In this document: positions 1 to 8,192 of the stretch, one piece after another
How the letters are laid out: each line of letters opens with the position of its first letter
Numbering within the stretch: the first letter of the stretch is position 1
Assembly: GCF_036116635.1 (NCBI RefSeq)
Contig: NZ_CP107995.1
Coordinates: forward strand, 9,610,001 to 9,674,000
Reading direction: 5' to 3'
From: Amycolatopsis sp. NBC_00345
Lineage (GTDB): Bacteria; Actinomycetota; Actinomycetes; Mycobacteriales; Pseudonocardiaceae
DNA: 64,000 nucleotides
The notes under the pieces: generated by a model
What the model saw: only the letters and a program-made list of their open reading frames with translations
Database searches by the model: none
What the model was told of the DNA's origin: nothing
Made by a program: the position numbers and the translations under genes

Positions 1-132
1 CAGCAGCCGCAACGCGCGGTACAGGCTTGATTTCCCGCTCCCGTTGGCGCCGGTCACCACGGTGAGCCGGGACAGCGGCAGCACGAGGTCGCGCAGCGAG
101 CGGTAGTTCTCGACGGCCAGAGTGGTCAACAC
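1..132 (-). CDS. AAA-family ATPase, N-terminal fragment (cut by window edge)
   Basis: Only the first 44 codons are in the window; the gene continues past base 1. From a GTG at 132 the frame reads VLTTLAVENYRSLRDLVLPL and then a Walker A loop GANGSGKSS at about residues 28-36. An N-terminal strand followed by NYRSL and this loop is typical of RecF/SMC-like predicted ATPases (AAA_15/AAA_21 type, often toxin-linked or of unknown role). Walker B and any nuclease domain lie outside the window, so function cannot be given. It is divergent from the glycoside hydrolase gene. Confidence 0.7.
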   Translation of the reverse strand, partial: MLTTLAVENYRSLRDLVLPLSRLTVVTGANGSGKSSLYRALRLL

Positions 133-183
133 CCGCCCGACGCTAGCCGTGCCCACCGACAAGATCAGGATTCGTCGGAGCTT

Positions 184-199
184 GATAACGATCGTGACT
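184..199. promoter_or_regulatory. Possible LacI-type operator upstream of the GH27 gene
   Basis: The stretch GATAACGATCGTGAC contains the 8-bp palindrome ACGATCGT centred on CG, the core seen in many LacI/GalR operators that control actinobacterial sugar genes. It lies about 150 bases before the GH27 start in the divergent region between two genes. No LacI gene is in the window, so this is a weak motif-based guess. Confidence 0.25.
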
Positions 200-350
200 A
201 CCTTCGTGGCCGGATCGGGCCTATCCACCTGGTCATCTCACTGTCGGTCGCCAAAATAATTCCGCCCGTGTTCGCGGCCGGTAGACGTGGCGGCTCATTC
301 ATCGGATCTTTGTGCACGGAGTTACGAGGTCCGACCGCAAAGGAGCGGCC

Positions 351-2414
351 ATGGTTGTCAGGCCAACATCGGGCAGGGCCGGGAGGCGGAAGTTCAGCGT
401 CCTCGCCGCGTCGGTGCTGATGCTGTCGGCGATCCAGATCCCGGCCGCCTCGGCGGCGCCGGCCCCGGCACCGGTCCCAGCTGAGCCAAGCGCGGCACGG
501 CCCGATGCCCAGCTGGCGCAGAAGCCCTACATGGGCTGGAGCAGCTGGAGTCTCGAGTCCACGAACTACCCCGGCGTCAACCCGACCGGCTCGGCCAGCT
601 GGCTGACCGAGAAGAACGTGTTGCAGCAGGCCGACATCCTCGCCGCGAAGTTCAAGCAGCACGGCTACGACCACCTCAACCTCGACGCGGGCTGGCTGGG
701 CTCCTTCGACCAGTACGCGCGCCCGGTCGTCGACGCCAAGAAGTTCCCCGACGGCATGAAGTACGTCGCCGACTACGTGCACCGGAAGGGCCTGAAGCTC
801 GGCTCCTACCTCGCGGTCGGCCTCGACATGAAGGCCTACAACGCCGGCAACTCCCCGATCTTCGGCACCACCGGCTGCCACACCCGTGACCTCGTCTACC
901 CCGACCTGCGCCAGACCAGCGGCTGGGACAACCAGTCGTACCAGATCGATTTCGCCACCCCGTGCGCCCAGGCGTACATCCAGTCCGAGGCGAACCTGCT
1001 CGCGAGCTGGGGCGTGGACTTCCTGAAGCTGGACGGCGTCGGCCCCGGCTCGTTCCGCGGCGGCGCGCAGTACGACAACACCGCCGACGTGAAGGCGTGG
1101 TCCGCGGCGCTGAAGAAGACCGGGCGGCCGATCGAGTTCATCCTGTCCTGGTCGCTGAGCCACGACCGGATGGACGTGTGGAAGCCGAACGCCAACGGCT
1201 GGCGCATCGACACCGACGTCGAGTGCTACTGCGACACCCTGGTCACCTGGAACAACTCGGTGAAGGGCCGCTGGAACGACGTCGTCCAGTACATCCCCGA
1301 CGCCGGCCCCGGCCACTGGAACAACCTCGACTCCCTCGACGTCGGCAGCGGCAAGATGGACGGCATCACCGAAGCCGAGCGGCAGAGCTACATGACGTTG
1401 TGGGCCATCGAATCCGCGCCGCTGTACCTCGGCGACGACCTGACCCAGCTCGACGACTACGGCGTCAAGCTGCTCACCAACGACGAGGTCATCGCCGTCG
1501 ACCAGGCCGGGGTGCCAGCCAAGCCGGTGAGCCAGAAGAGCGACCAGCAGGTCTGGTACGCCCGCAACGCCGACGGCAGCTACACCGTGGCGCTGTTCAA
1601 CCTCGGTTCGGCGCCGGCGAAGGTGACCGCGGACTTCGGCGACTTCGGCCTCACCGGCACGGCGAAGGCGCGCGACCTGTGGAGTCATCAGGAATTGGGG
1701 CCACAGAACGGTTCCTTCAGCGCCACCCTGCCGGCGCACGGCTCGAAGCTGCTGCGTCTCACGCCGGTGAACCCAGTGCTGCTCCCGGCACCGGCCGTCG
1801 TCCACGGCACTGCTTCGACGCCGTCCAGCATCTCGCTGGCCTGGGACGGTTCGGGGAATCGGGCCACCGGTTACGACGTGTTCGCCGGCGGCCGGAAGGT
1901 CGCTTCGGTGACCGGCACGAGCGTGACGGTGGGCGGCCTCAAACCCTCGACCTCGTACGGCTTCACGGTGGTGGCCCGCGACCGGTTCGGCCGCAGTTCC
2001 GCGCCGGGCACCGCCGTGTCGTACGTGACGCCCGCGGCGACCGGGCCGGTGGTCTACGAGGCGGAGGCGGGCAGCCTGAGCGGCGGCGCGTCCGTCTTCG
2101 ACTGCACCTGCTCCGGCGGCAAGAAGGTCGGTTACGTCGGCGGCAGCGGCCAGCTGACGATGAACAACATCAAGGCGGCCAAGGAAGGCACCTACCTGGT
2201 GCGGCTGGGTTACGTCGACGGCGACACCAGCCGCTCGGCCGTGGTCACGGTGAACGGCAGCGCGTTCAACCTGCCGGTGCCCGGCAGCAACGACAACGAC
2301 TGGAGCACCGCCCGGGCCATCACGGTGCCGGTGCACCTGATGGCCGGGGACAACCAGGTCGTCTTCGGCAATCCCGGCGACAGCGCGTTCGACGTCGACC
2401 AGATCACCGTCTAG
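351..2414 (+). CDS. Secreted GH27-type alpha-galactosidase with FnIII and CBM35 modules
   Basis: A 687-residue secreted glycoside hydrolase. The ATG at 351 follows AAGGAG at 340-345; an upstream GTG-type start at 312 lacks a ribosome site. A signal peptide (Arg/Lys-rich start, hydrophobic core, AxA near residues 32-36) precedes a family 27 catalytic barrel beginning PYMGWSSWS (about 59-67). FLKLDG (Asp 228) fits the nucleophile, and WRIDTDVE (Asp 287/289) fits the acid/base region. The barrel is followed by a beta-sandwich, an FnIII-like domain (about 487-570, with SISLAWDGSG) and a C-terminal CBM35-like module opening VVYEAEAG (about 583-687). It probably releases terminal alpha-galactose from extracellular polysaccharide. 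Exact substrate is inference, since some GH27 enzymes act on beta-L-arabinopyranosides. Confidence 0.85.
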   Translation: MVVRPTSGRAGRRKFSVLAASVLMLSAIQIPAASAAPAPAPVPAEPSAARPDAQLAQKPYMGWSSWSLESTNYPGVNPTGSASWLTEKNVLQQADILAAKFKQHGYDHLNLDAGWLGSFDQYARPVVDAKKFPDGMKYVADYVHRKGLKLGSYLAVGLDMKAYNAGNSPIFGTTGCHTRDLVYPDLRQTSGWDNQSYQIDFATPCAQAYIQSEANLLASWGVDFLKLDGVGPGSFRGGAQYDNTADVKAWSAALKKTGRPIEFILSWSLSHDRMDVWKPNANGWRIDTDVECYCDTLVTWNNSVKGRWNDVVQYIPDAGPGHWNNLDSLDVGSGKMDGITEAERQSYMTLWAIESAPLYLGDDLTQLDDYGVKLLTNDEVIAVDQAGVPAKPVSQKSDQQVWYARNADGSYTVALFNLGSAPAKVTADFGDFGLTGTAKARDLWSHQELGPQNGSFSATLPAHGSKLLRLTPVNPVLLPAPAVVHGTASTPSSISLAWDGSGNRATGYDVFAGGRKVASVTGTSVTVGGLKPSTSYGFTVVARDRFGRSSAPGTAVSYVTPAATGPVVYEAEAGSLSGGASVFDCTCSGGKKVGYVGGSGQLTMNNIKAAKEGTYLVRLGYVDGDTSRSAVVTVNGSAFNLPVPGSNDNDWSTARAITVPVHLMAGDNQVVFGNPGDSAFDVDQITV

Positions 2415-2422
2415 GGCTACTG

Positions 2423-2842
2423 CTACTGCAGCAACCCGATCGGGACCGCTATGCCCAGGAACAGCACGAGCTGATAGGCGCTGTTGAGCACAGTGAGCCG
2501 AACCGGCTTCTGCTCGAAGCCGTTGTGCTGCGCCAGAGTGGACAGCGAGAAGCCGAGCCACGCCACGAGTCCGACCGCCAGGGCGACCCAGAAGGAGCCG
2601 GTGCCGAAGAAGCCGGACGCGATGGAGCTGGCGGCTGCGAGAGCCAGCGCGGTGACGACGATCGACGCCACCAGGACCATGAACGGCCCCTTGCCGCCGC
2701 TCGCGGAGTCCTCTTTGGTCACCCCGGTCAGCTTCCGCCAGACGCCGCCGGCCAGCCCCCAGTCGCTGTACCAGACCCAGGCGATCGCCATGCCGACCAC
2801 GATCGCGGCCACGACGGCCGGCCAGCTGATGCTCAGCTCCAC
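2423..2842 (-). CDS. DUF1761 family small membrane protein
   Basis: Encodes 139 residues with four predicted hydrophobic helices. GTG at 2842 is chosen because GGGGAG stands six bases upstream; a longer start seven codons earlier has no better site. The pattern WPAVVAAIVVGMAIAWVWYS, then GxWxKLTG, then later helices with LAQHNG, fits the DUF1761 family of unknown function. It converges with the GH27 gene eight bases away and diverges from an HxlR regulator across about 50 bases, so it is the likely target of that regulator. Confidence 0.75.
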   Translation of the reverse strand: MELSISWPAVVAAIVVGMAIAWVWYSDWGLAGGVWRKLTGVTKEDSASGGKGPFMVLVASIVVTALALAAASSIASGFFGTGSFWVALAVGLVAWLGFSLSTLAQHNGFEQKPVRLTVLNSAYQLVLFLGIAVPIGLLQ

Positions 2843-2875
2843 GAAATCTCCCCTGCTCGACACTCTCCCGCGCGG

Positions 2876-2888
2876 TTGATATAATCAA
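2876..2888. promoter_or_regulatory. Inverted repeat, likely HxlR operator
   Basis: TTGAT-ATA-ATCAA, a perfect 5-bp inverted repeat, is the most A/T-rich stretch in the short region between the DUF1761 gene and the HxlR gene. It sits just upstream of both starts. HxlR proteins are usually autoregulatory and control a divergent neighbour. Confidence 0.5.
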
Positions 2889-2893
2889 GTGCG

Positions 2894-3568
2894 ATGGAAA
2901 AAGTCAATCAGAAGGCCAAGGGTCCGCGCTCCTACGGGCAGTTCTGCGCCCTCGCGCGCTCTCTGGACGTCGTCGGCGACCGGTGGACGCTGCTCATCGT
3001 GCGCGAGCTGCTGCCGGGTTCGATGCGCTACACAGAGCTGAAGACCTCGCTCAAGGGCATCGCGACGAACCTCCTGTCCGAGCGGCTGAAGACCATGGAG
3101 GTGAACGGGATCGTCGAGCGGCGTCTCGAGGGCGCGGGCGTCGGCTACGCCCTCACTCCATGGGGAGCGGGGCTGCGAGAGCCCATGGAGGCGCTCGGCC
3201 GGTGGGGCGCGCCGCTGCTGGCCACCGGCCAGGGCGACGACGCCTTCCAGCCGCGCTGGCTGACCCTGGCGCTTCCCGCCCTGCTCCGAGGCGCGACCGC
3301 CGCTCCTCCCGTCGAGCTCGGCATCGAGACGGACGGCTTCCTCATGGTCCTGAGAGTCGACGAAGACGGTCCGAGCGCATTCGTGCCCGATCGGGATCCG
3401 GCCTCGGTGCTCACTGCCGCTCCCGACGTGGTCGTCGGTCTGGCCACTGGAGCGATCAGCATCGAGCAGGCCGTCGCCGCCGGCGAGTTCCGGGGCGACT
3501 CGAACGTCCTCCGAACCGCGTTCGTCCCTGCTCGTGCGGACGTGACTCCACAGGCCAACGGTGACTGA
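2894..3568 (+). CDS. HxlR-family regulator with C-terminal SCP2-like domain
   Basis: A 224-residue protein. Residues about 15-105 form an HxlR winged helix: FCALARSLDVVGDRWTLLIVREL, then RYTELKTSLKGI and NLLSERLKTME. Cys 18 sits where redox-sensing HxlR proteins carry a cysteine. The remaining residues form a compact alpha/beta region resembling the sterol-carrier-type domain found behind many actinobacterial HxlR regulators. No clear ribosome site precedes the ATG and the A/T-rich operator lies only five bases upstream, so a leaderless transcript is likely. Ligand unknown. Confidence 0.85.
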   Translation: MEKVNQKAKGPRSYGQFCALARSLDVVGDRWTLLIVRELLPGSMRYTELKTSLKGIATNLLSERLKTMEVNGIVERRLEGAGVGYALTPWGAGLREPMEALGRWGAPLLATGQGDDAFQPRWLTLALPALLRGATAAPPVELGIETDGFLMVLRVDEDGPSAFVPDRDPASVLTAAPDVVVGLATGAISIEQAVAAGEFRGDSNVLRTAFVPARADVTPQANGD

Positions 3569-3582
3569 CGAGCACGGAAAAG

Positions 3583-3618
3583 CGGGGGAGCAGTGAAAAA
3601 CGGGGGAGCAGTGAAAAA
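3583..3618 (+). repeat. 18-bp tandem duplication before a terminator
   Basis: CGGGGGAGCAGTGAAAAA occurs twice head to tail (3583-3600 and 3601-3618), directly before the terminator stem. It looks like a recent slippage or duplication product in the 3' untranslated region of the HxlR gene. Confidence 0.8.
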
Positions 3619-3646
3619 CGGGGCCGGCTCACGAGAGCCGGCCCCG
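3619..3646. terminator. Bidirectional terminator between HxlR gene and snapalysin
   Basis: A perfect 12-bp stem CGGGGCCGGCTC / GAGCCGGCCCCG with loop ACGA, between two convergent genes. There is no long T tract, as is common in high-G+C organisms. Confidence 0.8.
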
Positions 3647-3661
3647 TTCACGTCACCGCGT

Positions 3662-4237
3662 TCAGTGGGTCAGTACCGGCAGCTCCTCGTAGATGCGCTG
3701 CTGCGGCGCCGTCATGTCGACGCGGAAACCGTTGGCCCACAGGGAGTTCACGCGTGAGCGCTCCTGCGAGTTCGGCAGGGCGTTGGTGCACGACGGGCCG
3801 GGGCCGCCGCCCGACATCAGCTCCGAGCACGGGCCCGAGTAGTGGTCGGGGAGCCCGAGCACGTGGCCGGTCTCGTGCGCGGTGATGCGGGTCTGGTTGT
3901 ACTGCTGCGCCTGGGCGTAGTCGATGAAGATGGTGCCGCTGCCGTGACCGTCGGTCTGGGCGTAGGAGCCCCGCGGGTCGTTGCCCTCGGTGTAGCGCAG
4001 CGACGCGCCCGAAGACCGTTCGACCAGCTTCACGTTCGTCACGGAGTTGTTCCAGTTGGCCGCGCCCGCGTTGATGGCGGAGCGGAAGGTCGGGGCACCG
4101 GACGTGCTGTAGTACACCGTGGTGACCGCGGCGGCCTGCTGGCCGGTGGCCGGGGCGGCGGTGGCCGTGCCGGAGACCAGCGGGGCGGCGGCGAAGGCCA
4201 GTGCGATCGCGCCGGACAGCAGAAACTTCCTCGACAT
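3662..4237 (-). CDS. snpA: Snapalysin-type secreted zinc metalloprotease (M7)
   Basis: A 191-residue secreted small neutral protease. A signal peptide covers about residues 1-27 (MSRKFLLSG, hydrophobic core, ending ATAAPA). The catalytic segment reads HETGHVLGLPDHYSGPCSELMSGG: HExxH plus GLPD, the aspartate zinc ligand typical of snapalysins, with the SELMSGG turn following. Two cysteines (GPCS and PSCTN) match the family disulfide. Length fits Streptomyces SnpA preproteins. In Streptomyces snpA usually faces a LysR gene; here an HxlR gene lies upstream on the same strand instead. It likely degrades extracellular protein. Confidence 0.9.
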   Translation of the reverse strand: MSRKFLLSGAIALAFAAAPLVSGTATAAPATGQQAAAVTTVYYSTSGAPTFRSAINAGAANWNNSVTNVKLVERSSGASLRYTEGNDPRGSYAQTDGHGSGTIFIDYAQAQQYNQTRITAHETGHVLGLPDHYSGPCSELMSGGGPGPSCTNALPNSQERSRVNSLWANGFRVDMTAPQQRIYEELPVLTH

Positions 4238-4426
4238 CGGAAAGCTCCTCGGGGGAGGGGGATGGGGATGGGGATGGGGGGAGACAGAGCGGAGATTTGC
4301 CTGATTTGCGCGCGCAGAGGCAAATCTAGGCAGTTTCCGCCCTTTTGTGACCCGACTTTCGTACTGTCCGGCAAATGGTGATTTCCCAACACCTTCCCCG
4401 GGTTGACATGCTCATCCGTGCATGGG

Positions 4427-4918
4427 TCAGCCGACCGGCTCGGCCAGTGGCAAGTCGAGGTGGTGCTGCCAGGTTTCGACCAGGCGCAGGTCGGCCCGCT
4501 CGATCGCGGTGCCGCAGTGGTCGCAGGTCTCGCCGGGGCGCGTCGAGTGCCCGCACGGCGTGTGCACCAGCCGCATCGGCTCCGAGGCGGCGGGTGACGA
4601 CGTGTGCGCGTCGCCCCAGGCAGCGATCGCGTGCAGGATCGGCAGGGTGTCGGCGCCGGCCGGGGTGAGCCGGTACTCGTACCGGGTCCGGCCGCCATCG
4701 CGGTACGGCACGCGCGTGAACAGGCCGGTTTCGACCATCCGGGCCAGCCGCGCGGAGAGCACGTTGTCCGCGATTCCCAGCCTCGCGCGGAACTGCTCGA
4801 ACCGCGTGACGCCCGCGTGCGCGTCGCGCAGGAGCAGCAGCGTCCACGGTTCGCCGAGCGCGTCGGCGCCGCGGGCGGTGGGACAGGGCGTGCCGGTCCA
4901 GTCGCTTCGACGGCCCAT
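4427..4918 (-). CDS. HxlR-family regulator with C-terminal zinc-ribbon-like tail
   Basis: A 163-residue winged-helix repressor. The ATG at 4918 follows AAGGAGATCCG, a strong site. Residues about 1-100 hold the HxlR fold (CPTARGADALGEPWTLLLLRDAHAG, RFEQFRARLGIADNVLSARL). The C-terminal part carries HTPCGHSTRPGETCDHCG, three cysteines and histidines arranged like a small metal-binding ribbon. It diverges from an SDR gene with a perfect palindrome between them, so it probably represses that gene and itself. The thiols suggest response to an electrophile or oxidant; this is inference. Confidence 0.85.
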   Translation of the reverse strand: MGRRSDWTGTPCPTARGADALGEPWTLLLLRDAHAGVTRFEQFRARLGIADNVLSARLARMVETGLFTRVPYRDGGRTRYEYRLTPAGADTLPILHAIAAWGDAHTSSPAASEPMRLVHTPCGHSTRPGETCDHCGTAIERADLRLVETWQHHLDLPLAEPVG

Positions 4919-4939
4919 CGGATCTCCTTCCCCCTGCTG

Positions 4940-4956
4940 ACTTGCTTCAAGCAAGT
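4940..4956. promoter_or_regulatory. 17-bp palindrome, likely HxlR operator
   Basis: ACTTGCTT-C-AAGCAAGT is a perfect palindrome with a one-base centre, placed between the HxlR start and the divergent SDR. A related half-site, AGCTTGCTAC, follows near 4982. The position suits repression of both genes. Confidence 0.65.
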
Positions 4957-5017
4957 TTACGCCGTACCGTCGTCGCTGGCTAGCTTGCTACTAGAAAGTC
5001 AGAAGGAGTCGATCTTC

Positions 5018-5722
5018 ATGGAGATCAAGGGATCGGTCGCGTTGGTCACCGGCGCGAACCGCGGTCTGGGCCGCCGGTTCGCCGCGCAACTGCTGGAGCG
5101 CGGCGCCGCGAAGGTGTACGCCGCCGCGCGGAACCCGGAGTCCGTCGACCTGCCGGGCGTCGTGCCGATCAAGCTCGACATCACCGACCCCGCGTCGGTG
5201 CGCGCCGCGGCCGAGCTGGCCGGCGACGTGACGCTGCTCGTCAACAACGCGGGTTCGTCCACCGGCGCGTCCTTCCTCGGCGGCTCGCTCGAGGACGCCC
5301 GGCTTGAGATGGACACCCACTACTTCGGCACCCTGGTGATGGCGCGCGAGTTCGCGCCGGTGCTCAACCGCAACGGCGGCGGCGCGATCCTGAACGTGCT
5401 GTCGGTGCTCTCGTGGTTCACCGCGCCGCGCGTGGCCGCGTACTCCGCCGCGAAGGCCGCGGGGCTGCAGCTCACCAACGGTCTGCGCATCGAACTCCAG
5501 GACCAGGGCACACAGGTCACCGCGCTGCACGTCGGCTACATGGACACCGACATGGCGGCCCACGTCGACGGTCCGAAGGCCGATCCCTCGGACGTCGCGG
5601 CTCAGGCGCTGGACGGCGTCGAGAAGGGTGACTTCGAGGTCGTCGCCGACGAGGTCAGCCGACGCGTGCGGGCCGGGCTGTCGGGTGATCTCGCCGGGCA
5701 GTACCCACAGCTGGTGTCCTGA
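5018..5722 (+). CDS. SDR-family oxidoreductase
   Basis: A 234-residue classical short-chain dehydrogenase. GAAGGAG at 5002-5008 sets the ATG at 5018. It has the cofactor motif TGANRGLG (about 11-18), NNAG (about 73-76), an active-site serine in LNVLSVLS, and YSAAK (Tyr/Lys about 147-151). An Arg after the glycine motif and an Arg at the second strand (AAARN) suggest NADP(H). Substrate unknown; control by the adjacent HxlR regulator suggests a role in aldehyde or quinone detoxification. Confidence 0.85.
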   Translation: MEIKGSVALVTGANRGLGRRFAAQLLERGAAKVYAAARNPESVDLPGVVPIKLDITDPASVRAAAELAGDVTLLVNNAGSSTGASFLGGSLEDARLEMDTHYFGTLVMAREFAPVLNRNGGGAILNVLSVLSWFTAPRVAAYSAAKAAGLQLTNGLRIELQDQGTQVTALHVGYMDTDMAAHVDGPKADPSDVAAQALDGVEKGDFEVVADEVSRRVRAGLSGDLAGQYPQLVS

Positions 5723-5799
5723 CGGGACCGGATACTCCTTTCGCGGCACCCGGCGGGGCTGACCCACGGTGCGGCCGGGTAAGCGGTAAGAATGGGGGC

Positions 5800-6426
5800 G
5801 TGTCGGAAGAGGTCGAGGTCAGCGCCCCTCGCACCCGCAACAGGTGGGGTGAGGGTGACCGGCTGCGCGGGGAGATCCTCGACGCGGCCAGTCGCCTGCT
5901 CTCGGAGCTCGGCGGCGAGGACGGCCTGACCATCCGCGGCGTCGCGCGTGCCGTCGGCATCGCCCCCGCGAGCATCTACCAGCACTTCACCGACCGGTCC
6001 GCGCTGGTCGAAGGGCTGGTGGAGTACGAGTTCGCCCGGCTGCGCGCCGCGATGGAGGCCGCCGAGGCGAGTGAGGACCCGGACGACGCCATGGGCCGGG
6101 TCCGCGCGCTGGTCCACGCCTACTGCCAGTTCGCCATGGACAACCCCGGCCACTACCGGCTGATGACGGCCAACGGTGCCACCCGGTCCTCGATCGAGGC
6201 GCGGCCGACGGCCTCGTTGCCGGGCATCGTCGACCTGCTCTCCGCCGGGTTCGCGCGCTGCGACGCCGCCGGCCACGCGCTGCGGGTTCCGGCGGAGCGC
6301 GCCGGCGTGCTCGCGTTCGTCTGCGCACACGGCCGCGTCGCCTTGTTCCACAACTCGCCGCGGCGCGCGAGCGCGGCCACGGTGCTGCCGTTCGTCGACG
6401 AGCTCGTCTCGCTCGTTTTCGCCTGA
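5800..6426 (+). CDS. TetR-family transcriptional regulator
   Basis: A 208-residue TetR protein. The N-terminal HTH reads ILDAASRLLSELGGEDGLTIRGVARAVGIAPASIYQHFTDRSALVEG (about residues 25-72). The C-terminal ligand domain is of the WHG type (AYCQFAMDNPGHYRLM). The GTG at 5800 has no strong ribosome site and may be leaderless. It lies 150 bases upstream of the P450-ferredoxin pair on the same strand and may control it; no clear operator was found to prove this. Confidence 0.85.
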   Translation: MSEEVEVSAPRTRNRWGEGDRLRGEILDAASRLLSELGGEDGLTIRGVARAVGIAPASIYQHFTDRSALVEGLVEYEFARLRAAMEAAEASEDPDDAMGRVRALVHAYCQFAMDNPGHYRLMTANGATRSSIEARPTASLPGIVDLLSAGFARCDAAGHALRVPAERAGVLAFVCAHGRVALFHNSPRRASAATVLPFVDELVSLVFA

Positions 6427-6576
6427 TCCAGGGCGTTTTCTCCCGTTTCGCACCGCCTGTTCTCGGCCGTACTGGTGATCTACGTCGCCAGGGTGGCGAA
6501 CTCTCCACCAGATTGCCTAACATGTGTTCAGTAAGTGTCCGAACAATCGTTTGGTGACTCTGTGTAGGAGGCTTAA

Positions 6577-7788
6577 ATGTCGGAGGCCCTGTCCGACGCG
6601 CCCGAGTTCCCGATGGTGCGCGGGCGCCGCCCGTTCGACCCGCCGCCGGAGCTCGACCGCCGGCTGCACGACGAGCCGGTGTCCCGCGTGAAGATCTGGG
6701 ACGGCAGCGAGCCGTGGCTGCTCACGCGCTACGAAGACGTCCGGGCGATGCTCGCCGACGCGCGGGTCAGTGCCGACACCTCGAAGGCCGGTTATCCGCC
6801 GCAGTCGCCCGGCATCGCGGCGCGCCGCAAGCGGGCCAAGGCGTTCATCACCATGGACGAGCCGGAGCACGGCGCCCAGCGACGGCTGCTCACCGGTGAC
6901 TTCATGGTGAAGAAGATGGAGCGGCTGCGGCCGCGGATCCAGAAGATCGTCGACGACCTGATCGACGACATGCTGGCCGGCCCGAAGCCCGCCGACCTGG
7001 TGCAGGCCTTCGCGCTGCCGGTGCCGTCGCTGGTGATCTGCGAGCTGCTCGGCGTGCCCTACGCGGACCGCGCGTTCTTCCACCGGGTCAGCAAGGTCCT
7101 GATCTCCAAGGACACTCCGCCGGCGGAGTCGCTGGCCGCGCTGGAGGAGCTGCTCGCGTACCTCGGCGGGCTGGTCAAGCAGAAGCTGACCGACCCGGCT
7201 GACGACGTGCTGAGCCGGCTCGCGACGGAGCAGGTCGCGACCGGCGCGATGACCGTGGACGACGTCGCGGCGATGGGGCAGCTGCTCCTCGTCGCGGGCC
7301 ACGAGACCACGGCCAACATGATCGCGCTCGGCACCGCGGCGCTGCTGGAGCACCCGGACCAGCTGGCCGCGGTCCGCGACGGCGACCCCGCGCTCGTCGC
7401 CAACGCCGTGGAGGAGCTGCTGCGCTACCTCACCATCGTCCACACCGGACGGCGGCGCGTGGCGCTGGAGGACATGGAGATCGGCGGACACGAGATCCGC
7501 AAGGGCGACGGCCTGATCGCCGCCTCGGACATCGCGAACCGTGACGAGAAGGCGTTCCCGGACCCGGACAAGCTCGACGTCACCCGCAAGGCGCGCCACC
7601 ACGTGGCGTTCGGGTACGGCGTGCACCAGTGCCTGGGGCAGCCGCTGGCCCGGGTCGAGCTGCAGGTCGTGTACAGCACGCTGTACCGCCGCATCCCGAC
7701 GCTCAAGCTGGCCGCGCCGGTCGAGGAGCTGAAGTTCAAGCACGACATGGTTGTCTACGGGTTGCACGCGCTTCCCGTGACCTGGTGA
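6577..7788 (+). CDS. Cytochrome P450 (bacterial CYP105-like)
   Basis: A 403-residue soluble P450. TAGGAGG at 6565-6571 sets the start. It has the oxygen-activating I-helix motif VAGHETTAN (about 240-248), ExxR in EELLR (about 278-282), and the heme loop FGYGVHQCLGQPLARVEL with the ligand Cys near residue 355. Length and motifs suit class I bacterial P450s. A matching ferredoxin follows after 19 bases. No ferredoxin reductase is adjacent, so electrons must come from a reductase elsewhere. Substrate unknown; many such pairs oxidise terpenoids, macrolides or xenobiotics. Confidence 0.92.
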   Translation: MSEALSDAPEFPMVRGRRPFDPPPELDRRLHDEPVSRVKIWDGSEPWLLTRYEDVRAMLADARVSADTSKAGYPPQSPGIAARRKRAKAFITMDEPEHGAQRRLLTGDFMVKKMERLRPRIQKIVDDLIDDMLAGPKPADLVQAFALPVPSLVICELLGVPYADRAFFHRVSKVLISKDTPPAESLAALEELLAYLGGLVKQKLTDPADDVLSRLATEQVATGAMTVDDVAAMGQLLLVAGHETTANMIALGTAALLEHPDQLAAVRDGDPALVANAVEELLRYLTIVHTGRRRVALEDMEIGGHEIRKGDGLIAASDIANRDEKAFPDPDKLDVTRKARHHVAFGYGVHQCLGQPLARVELQVVYSTLYRRIPTLKLAAPVEELKFKHDMVVYGLHALPVTW

Positions 7789-7807
7789 TTCGTTCGGGAG
7801 GAAAGTC

Positions 7808-8002
7808 ATGAAGGTGCTCATCGACCAGGACCGGTGCGTCGGGGCGGGACAGTGCGTCCTGGCCGCGCCGGAGGTGTTCGACCAGCGCGAGGAAGACGGC
7901 GTCGTCGTGCTGCTGCAGGAGAACCCGCCCGCGGAGCTGCACGAGCAGGTCCGTGAAGCGGCCCAGATCTGCCCGGCGCTGGCCATCGAGCTGGCCGACT
8001 GA
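7808..8002 (+). CDS. Single-cluster [3Fe-4S]-type ferredoxin, P450 redox partner
   Basis: A 64-residue ferredoxin. Cluster ligands appear as Cys 10 (DRCVGAGQC), Cys 16 and Cys 54 (ICPA). The second position of the usual CxxCxxC is not Cys, as in the Fdx-1/SoyB type that carries a 3Fe-4S cluster and feeds actinobacterial P450s. GGGAGG lies directly upstream. It shares a transcript with the P450 gene and ends at the terminator at 8019. Confidence 0.92.
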   Translation: MKVLIDQDRCVGAGQCVLAAPEVFDQREEDGVVVLLQENPPAELHEQVREAAQICPALAIELAD

Positions 8003-8018
8003 GCGGTAGCCGTTCCCG

Positions 8019-8052
8019 GTGGACGGGCGGCCCTTCGTGGTCGTCCGTCCAC
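8019..8052 (+). terminator. Terminator of the P450-ferredoxin operon
   Basis: A 13-bp stem GTGGACGGGCGGC / GTCGTCCGTCCAC (two G-T pairs) with an 8-base loop, starting 17 bases after the ferredoxin stop. Confidence 0.7.
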
Positions 8053-8192
8053 TGTGTTGAATGGGGCGGCTTCTCGGGGCTCCTCCCTGCCGCAGGTTTC
8101 CCGGTGGGGTGACGCTCGTCCGGGGAATGTCGGGGCCGGGCCCGTCCTGGCTAGGGTGACTCGTCCTGTTGCCGGGGAAGGGAACTCCCGCC

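Noticed and set aside
198..2888. Long open frame on the minus strand opposite the GH27 gene
   Set aside because: Arg/Gly/Ala-rich product with no recognisable domain, caused by high GC3 of the real gene on the plus strand, which has signal peptide, ribosome site and catalytic motifs. Similar shadow frames over geosmin synthase (16903-19239 plus), CAR (27164-29944 plus) and the KAP NTPase (58712-61018 minus) were left out for the same reason.
3583..3618. Micro-ORFs in the 18-bp tandem repeat (GTGAAAAACGGGGGAGCA)
   Set aside because: Only two copies, in frame with each other and running into a terminator stem with no stop; not comparable to the MRDNNWT array.
5800..8002. TetR, P450 and ferredoxin as part of a larger biosynthetic cluster with geosmin synthase, CAR or the FAD monooxygenase
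   Set aside because: These genes are far apart, separated by unrelated units with their own promoters and terminators. No core synthase links them.
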